From NCBI GenBank assembly GCA_027600665.1, contig JADGJL010000797.1, forward strand, positions 1 through 13,751: a stretch of 13,751 nt of DNA. Direction: 5' to 3'. Source of the DNA: Irineochytrium annulatum (Eukaryota; Chytridiomycota; Chytridiomycetes; Chytridiales; Chytridiaceae). Shown piece by piece: positions 9,351 through 13,751 of this stretch; position 1 is the stretch's first letter; the number at the start of each line of letters is the position of its first letter. Made by a program: the position numbers and the translations under genes. Under the pieces are notes generated by a model. It made no database searches and was not told the origin of the DNA. It saw only the letters and a list, made by a program, of their open reading frames with translations.

Positions 9351-9608
9351 TTGATGACTATTAAATACTGATGCGTTACGGTTGCTTGTAGGGCTTGCAT
9401 TTTTGGATGTGATGATTTGTGTTGTCATTTTCAACTTCGACTAAAAAACAAATAAATTTACCTGGCCGTTTATCTGTGCTTTATTCTTTTGTTTTGCGCA
9501 TGCTGTTTTTTGGGGTTCAGCATACCAGCTGACAGCAGGAAGGTTCGACGTATGATTTTTGTTGCCATATCGATCGTGTCTTACTTTTTGCAAAACAACG
9601 CCTAGTCC

Positions 9609-9614
9609 TTTATT
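9609..9614 (-). terminator. poly(A) signal AATAAA of the membrane-protein gene
   Basis: An exact AATAAA on the minus strand, about 67 nt past the TGA at 9681-9683, where a cleavage signal for the upstream membrane-protein gene is expected. Confidence 0.55.
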
Positions 9615-9680
9615 GCTCACGTGCGACATGCGCAACAGCGTACCATAAATACATAAGTATAACCTTCATACAAGTATTTT

Positions 9681-12072
9681 TCACCACACCCGCCTGCCAT
9701 CGACATAATCCCCGTTTCCAAAGAAGTAACCCGTGTCCGCCATCAAGAACGCGCCCATCATCGGCGTCAACCCGATGAAGGTCACAACACCAACCCCACA
9801 CCACCCCAACACGTCCGCTTCCACCACATCCCTGGTCGCCCCACCCCAATCCACCCCCAAGTACTTACCCTCGACCCAGAGGAACAGAAAGGACCCGACC
9901 AACGACATCATCAACATGACCGCGAACCTCCCCACGAGCTCGGTGACGGGCACGGCGTTGAAGTAGGCCGACCAGGCCGCGTTGGGCGGGCAGCTGACGA
10001 ACAGGAGCATGACGATGAAGCTCCCGATGCGGGTAACGATCTCGGATGTCACCTGGATGATGCGCGTGCCGCCGTAGTATGTCACGTCGTCGACGGGTGT
10101 GAATTTCTCGGTCGCGGGGATCTCGGGTACACCGGCGGGAGGATCTTCGACGTCTATTGTGCTGGGAAGCGGGGGAAGATCCCGTACGCTGGAGAGGGTG
10201 CCGCTATCTACAACGCTCTGTTAGGATGCTATCGCTCTTCAAAGCAAATAAACCGACCGGCCACGTTCTCCGCCAACACGTCATACATCACTGTCGAAAT
10301 TTTCTTCTTCAGGTCCGGATGCGGTGGCTCTGGGGATAATCGCATGAGAAAAGCCGTAGGTAGCAGTCAAATCAAGAGAACGTATACCTGGCGATCCACT
10401 CAGAAAGGAGCCCGAATCGACGCTAATATTCGAGCGTCTGCTCGTGGCAGCGAACGAGGACACCGACTTGCCAACGGGGAGGCGAGCGGAGCTGCGGGCG
10501 GCGTCTTGATGAGACTGGAGCGGGAGCTGCAGGTTTGTCGAAAGCCCTGGCAGAGAGTCTCTGCTGCTCCTCGCTTCTGAGTACTGGCGCGAATGCAGCG
10601 CAAAGCTGTCCTCCCGGCTGAGCTCGGAGAGATGACGCGACTTCAGCACATCGACCTCGCCGTGGCTTATGGCCGAGAACTGGCGCGACTTCCGCACGCC
10701 GCCAGTGTCTCCGGCTATCCCGTCTGAGAATTGCCGCAGCTTCAGTACGTCGCTTGTTCGGCTCAGTTCTGAGCTCTGTCGCCACTCGAGGGCACCGGTG
10801 CTGATCTCCAATATTTGCACCTTGGTCCTGTCCCCCTCACTAAGTTGATGCTGCGCCGCATTTATGACACTGGCGAAATCCGGGTTCGTGGACGCGACGG
10901 GGTCGGCCAGAGACTCCTTAATCAAGCAATTGGGAGTCGCGTCCATACCCGCAACATCCTCCGGCGAGACCTGCAGCGCGGCGGCCCTCCTCCTTTTGAA
11001 CTGCCGCGCCGAGAAGGTCCACTGAGCGACAGTTATGGCAAAACTCGTGGTGGTGGAGATGAAGAAGGTCGCGAGTGTCCTCGATCGGATGATGAGGATC
11101 TGCGTCTCAAGGCTCCACATGCATAGCAGAAAGAAGTTCATGATGTAGTTTCCGAAATGGATTCTCTTCTCTTCAGCTCTGCACGTTGGCGTTCCTCTGG
11201 CACCTGGCAGATGTTAACGATTGTGCATTTCTAAAAAGGAAAGTGATGCTACCTAAACTCCAGATGATGGAAAAGACATGCAACAGTCCAAGGTGAAGTG
11301 TGGGCGACAGGATACCCGACAATCCCACCGAGTAGAAGTCGTAGAGGTTGAAGTTGAGACCTAACAAGATCACGGTCTTGCTGCCCGTCGTGGTCATATT
11401 TGCCAACAGGATTGCTATCACGCATTCCCAGCTTGATTTTTTGTTTTGTTTTGTTTTTGTTTTTTTGTTGTTTTTTATTTTTTTGGTTGTTTTTTTTTTT
11501 TGGTTTTTTTTTGTTTTGGTTAGCTATCGCGTTCAAAGGACACTATTCACTCACATGACCAGTTGATTAAGTGTCATTGCGAAAGCGTTCGAGAGAAAAA
11601 CTTTAATTAGATTGCGGCCCCAGGACACGTCCTTGTCCCAAGCCAACGTACAGGTGGCGGGTAGGACGACCACCAGCGACAAGGGGATAGAAACGGCGAA
11701 GAAGAAGTTCGTCGGCGTGAGGGAGGGGACGAAGAGCCATATGAGGACCGAGATGACGAACTGCAGGTAGTTGAAGACGAAGAAGTCGACCTTTGCGGAG
11801 ATCAGGACCTTCGATTTAGGCGTGATGAAGAGCATCGTGCCACTCGTTGTCGACAGCAGCTCCAGCATGAAGCCGAAAACCATGGCATCCTCCGCGAACG
11901 GTCGCGGCATCGTGGTCGAGCCATCAAGACAGGAGACGTAGAATAGGTAGCGGGCCGCGATGGCAGACGCGAGGAACGTGACGCTCAGCGCGGCGGAGAG
12001 TCGCGCTGTCAGATAGAGAGCCGAGCCGAAGCCGGCACTTCCCGCGGCGGAGGGCGTGTCGACGGGCGTCAT
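9681..12072 (-). CDS. multi-pass membrane protein of unrecognised family, with repeat-bearing loop
   Basis: Four exons: 12072-11555, 11431-11253, 11203-10287, 10217-9681. They total 2,151 nt, or 716 residues, and all junctions keep frame. Hydrophobic segments lie near residues 17-46, 62-84, 96-116, 121-143, 155-183, 186-209, 210-232, 250-272 and 275-296. A hydrophilic, Ser/Arg-rich region of about 290 residues follows, then about three more segments (598-615, 633-652, 675-697). This gives about 10-11 passes. No transporter, GPCR or channel motif is recognised, so no function is assigned. The loop holds five ~16-residue repeats (residues 371-450). The junction at 10287/10217 is the least certain: an alternative pair (donor after 10292, acceptor before 10207) also keeps frame and changes only a few residues. 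The ATG has a weak context (T at -3). It runs in the same direction as VPS10, with separate 3' signals. Confidence 0.82.
10551..10790 (-). repeat. five tandem ~16-residue protein repeats with R-x-x-S core
   Basis: Within the hydrophilic loop of the membrane protein, residues 371-450 divide into units of 15, 17, 16, 16 and 16 residues. They begin LEWRQSSELS, LKLRQFSDGI, RKSRQFSAIS, LKSRHLSELS and LHSRQYSEAR. All keep Arg at position 4 and Ser at position 7. Most have the R-[QH]-x-S core favoured by basophilic kinases. The DNA copies have diverged, so selection for the protein pattern is more likely than recent slippage. Confidence 0.75.
11432..11554 (-). other. intron 1 of the membrane-protein gene, extremely A-rich
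   Basis: GTGAGT donor at 11554 and AAG acceptor ending at 11432, 123 nt. Near the 5' end is a GCTAAC branch-like site (11524-11519). From there to the acceptor the transcript strand is almost entirely A with scattered C, and contains no AG before the one used. Splicing here restores one continuous hydrophobic reading frame (NQLV joined to IWECVIAILLANM). Confidence 0.75.
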
Positions 12073-12564
12073 GGAGACTGGAGGACGACCGATTTACGTC
12101 GGATTCCGCGGTTCGAAGGGCAAGGGCGACGGCTTCCGTGATTTACTTTCTGTTTTCGTGCCGATGGTCGCGAAAGCAGGGCCCCTTCGGGTTTACATCT
12201 CTCTGGGGCTCTTTCGAGCGCACGTAAGACCTTCCGATGCGACGTGTTCGCTGGACGGCGTGCAGGACGCGCTTTCCGCTACTGACATTTGACAGAGCAT
12301 TTTGTTTACTGCTCTCATTGCAGGATTATTCTGCCTTACCAGCGCGGAGCACGGACTTATTATTTTCAGGGCAAAAAAAGTGATGCTAATGCGGGTGCTA
12401 GCGATGGGATCCACTTGAAGAGGTTATTAAATGAATAGCAATCTCCCAACCTTTTGCTGGCTTGAACATCAGATATGAAGAAAGGTCTGCTTGCTCGGCG
12501 TTGCGTAGTTAATAATATCAGCAGTATAGAATCTGCTGCAGCGTGTGAAGCGAAGGAACAGGAA

Positions 12565-12581
12565 GCTGTGTGAAGCACAGC
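12565..12581. repeat. small inverted repeat, 6-bp arms, 5-nt loop
   Basis: GCTGTG (12565-12570) pairs exactly with CACAGC (12576-12581). The sequence GTGTGAAGC occurs at 12568-12576 and also at 12543-12551. Probably incidental. Confidence 0.4.
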
Positions 12582-12662
12582 GAATGAAGTCGCACAGGAC
12601 CGGCATTTCTTCGACTTTGCGTGACCACCAGTCTCAGGCCCGAGGTGAGCGCCAGTGCCGCC

Positions 12663-12698
12663 CGTCGTGGAGGCCGTCGTGGAGGCCGTCGCGGACCG
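12663..12698. repeat. 12-bp tandem repeat, two exact and one degenerate copy
   Basis: CGTCGTGGAGGC occurs twice in a row (12663-12674, 12675-12686) and is followed by the related CGTCGCGGACCG (12687-12698). The multiple-of-three period gives RGGRRGGRRG in one frame, but that frame has no other sign of being a gene. Confidence 0.7.
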
Positions 12699-13026
12699 CC
12701 GGAAGCCGCACGGGATGGGAGTTGGGGAGCGGAGGGACGAGTGAATGTGTTGGATGGGAGTAATCGGTCCGAAGTCGATCGGCCAACCGTGGGCTGGCTC
12801 CTCGATGCTGGAGGCCTGACCTTGAGCGTTCGCTGGATAACGCAAGATGGACGATCACGGAGGATGGCCGGACGATTTTGTGGGGGAGTGGCGACGGCTC
12901 GACTTCCGCAGATGAGCATAAGGCGATGGCCCGCTCCTCTGCCTAAACTGGATTTGGGGCTTCGCCGATGCATGGCCGGGAGCTGTCATCTAACCATCCA
13001 CTGCAGGCCCCTCCGTCTCCTTTTCG

Positions 13027-13036
13027 TATATATATA
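13027..13036 (+). promoter_or_regulatory. TATA run upstream of the barrel-protein gene
   Basis: TATATATATA, ending 20 nt before the ATG at 13057. It is the only clear TATA-like element near a gene start in the window. The spacing is short for a normal leader, so it may act with a transcription start very near the ATG or may be unrelated. Confidence 0.4.
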
Positions 13037-13056
13037 GATCTTTATAGACAAGCGCC

Positions 13057-13751
13057 ATGCTCTGGACGCTCCCGACGGCCCTGGCGGCCCTCCTGCCCCT
13101 CCTTCCTCTCATTCATGCTGGTCAGCTCCCGATCGGCCAGACTTACGATGGACACGTCACTTACTATGGTGCGTAGAACATAAAGCATTTCTTTTTCTAG
13201 AACGAAGCGTGGGACTGATCGCTCTTCCTCGCTGCGTCACAGGCCACAATGTTGGGGACCCGCCCCCGGTCCCCCCGGCCGGCACGGGCGCGTGCGGCAT
13301 GACGCAGAGCGGAGGCGATGGCGCGGGCTATCTGCCCACGGAGACATACTTTGCTGCGCTCTCAATGGATCTTTACGGTAGCACCAAAAGCTCTCACTGG
13401 TACAGCGACGCCTGCGGCCAGTGCGCGCTGGTCACGACACCGTCGAACCAGGAGGGTGTCATCGTCGCGATCGTTGGTGAGCCCTTGTCGGTTCGCAGTC
13501 GCACATAGCGTCCTGATATGCTTCCCTATATTAAAGATGCGTGCCCCGGATGCAAGTCCACCAGCCTCGATCTCTCCTTCCAGGCCCTCAGCGACCTCGT
13601 CGGCGGCGACGACAACGCTTACAGCCTCGGCACCGTCGCCGTCACTTGGACCCCGATCCCGTGCACGGGCTCGTACGGCAAGGCCTCTGGCGGCGGCGCC
13701 CCACCGCCTCCTGCCCCCTCACCATCCACCGCGAGCCCGTCGCCCACGCAC
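13057..13751 (+). CDS. secreted double-psi beta-barrel (expansin/RlpA-like) protein, 3' end beyond window
   Basis: Exons 13057-13168, 13243-13476 and 13537-13751 (cut by the window edge) give the first 187 residues. The signal peptide is MLWTLPTALAALLPLLPLIH, probably cut after the following Ala. The barrel spans residues about 32-158: HVTYYGHNVGD, GTGACGM, DACGQCALVT, then VDACPGCKSTSLDLSF and VTWTPIPC, with Cys at 55, 95, 98, 118, 121 and 158. This is the fold of expansins, barwin, RlpA and GH45-like proteins, and fungal members loosen or bind cell-wall polysaccharide. LDLS stands where plant expansins have HFDLS, so the Asp (127) is kept but the His is not. From about residue 160 comes a Gly then Pro/Ser/Thr-rich linker, which in such proteins often leads to a carbohydrate-binding module or GPI end. 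That part is outside the window. Both introns are phase 1, with GTGCGT and GTGAGC donors. Confidence 0.85.

Larger units (their letters stand above)
8540..9680. other. upstream region of VPS10, no confident gene
   Basis: About 1.1 kb between the VPS10 start and the stop of the next minus-strand gene. No TATA box is visible near the VPS10 start. It contains a short 26-bp-period direct repeat, one doubtful small ORF, a hairpin, an 18-bp perfect dyad and, at its right end, the poly(A) signal of the neighbouring gene. No tRNA-like A/B boxes were seen. Confidence 0.5.
12073..13056. other. divergent intergenic region
   Basis: About 980 nt separate the start of the minus-strand membrane-protein gene from the start of the plus-strand barrel gene, so both promoters should be here. 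Several overlapping open frames exist on both strands in the GC-rich middle, but none has family features or a clear start. It contains a small hairpin, a short 12-bp tandem repeat and a TATA run close to the barrel gene. Confidence 0.5.

Noticed and set aside
9541..9552. GGTTCGAC as a tRNA B-box
   Set aside because: Lacks the completing bases of the B box, and no A box or cloverleaf pairing is found upstream on either strand.
10423..10785. 120-codon frame rich in Arg overlapping the repeat array
   Set aside because: Out-of-frame reading of the repeat region; it inherits periodicity from the true frame and lacks other support.
11437..11518. Poly-T/G tract as a possible retroelement poly(A) tail
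   Set aside because: Sits inside an intron whose removal gives a continuous membrane protein. No reverse transcriptase, target duplication or element body is adjacent.
12366..13037. Overlapping frames of 138-159 codons on both strands between the two divergent genes
   Set aside because: Several frames of similar length compete in the same GC-rich stretch. None has a domain, signal peptide or consistent splice signals, and the 12-bp repeat alone explains the RGG-like run.

Overview
The window reads as nuclear DNA of an early-diverging fungus. Genes are spliced, with mostly 41-63 nt introns that have GT..AG ends and CTAAC/TTAAC-like branch sites. The gene set combines a fungal-type Vps10 vacuolar sorting receptor with a secreted double-psi beta-barrel (expansin/RlpA-like) wall protein. 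A chytrid-like fungus is my best guess, but the sequence alone does not fix the species.

Layout, left to right. (1) 1-411: edge of the window, with a possible 3' exon of a + strand gene (weak). (2) 412-998: 3' side of VPS10, no gene seen. (3) 999-8539, minus strand: one large VPS10 gene that I could assemble by hand into 14 exons and about 2,249 residues. It encodes a signal sequence, three complete tandem Vps10 beta-propeller/10CC units, one membrane segment and a cytosolic tail of about 97 residues. Three units is more than the two of the textbook fungal receptor. (4) 8540-9680: VPS10 upstream region, holding a small doubtful ORF, a perfect 18-bp dyad and a 9-bp-arm hairpin. (5) 9681-12072, minus strand: an unrecognised multi-pass membrane protein in four exons (about 716 residues, roughly 10-11 membrane segments). 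Its long hydrophilic loop carries five tandem ~16-residue repeats, four of which keep an R-x-x-S core at the same place. Its first intron is extremely A-rich on the transcript strand. (6) 12073-13056: divergent intergenic region with short repeats. (7) 13057-window end, plus strand: 5' part of a secreted double-psi beta-barrel protein with a Pro/Ser/Thr linker, cut by the window edge.

Functionally, VPS10 and the secreted protein both belong to the secretory/endomembrane side of fungal biology, but nothing in the layout shows that these genes work as a unit. No CRISPR, tRNA, rRNA, transposase or phage-like content was found. The points most worth a second look are the triple-unit receptor, the intron positions shared between its units, and the repeat-bearing membrane protein of unknown family.
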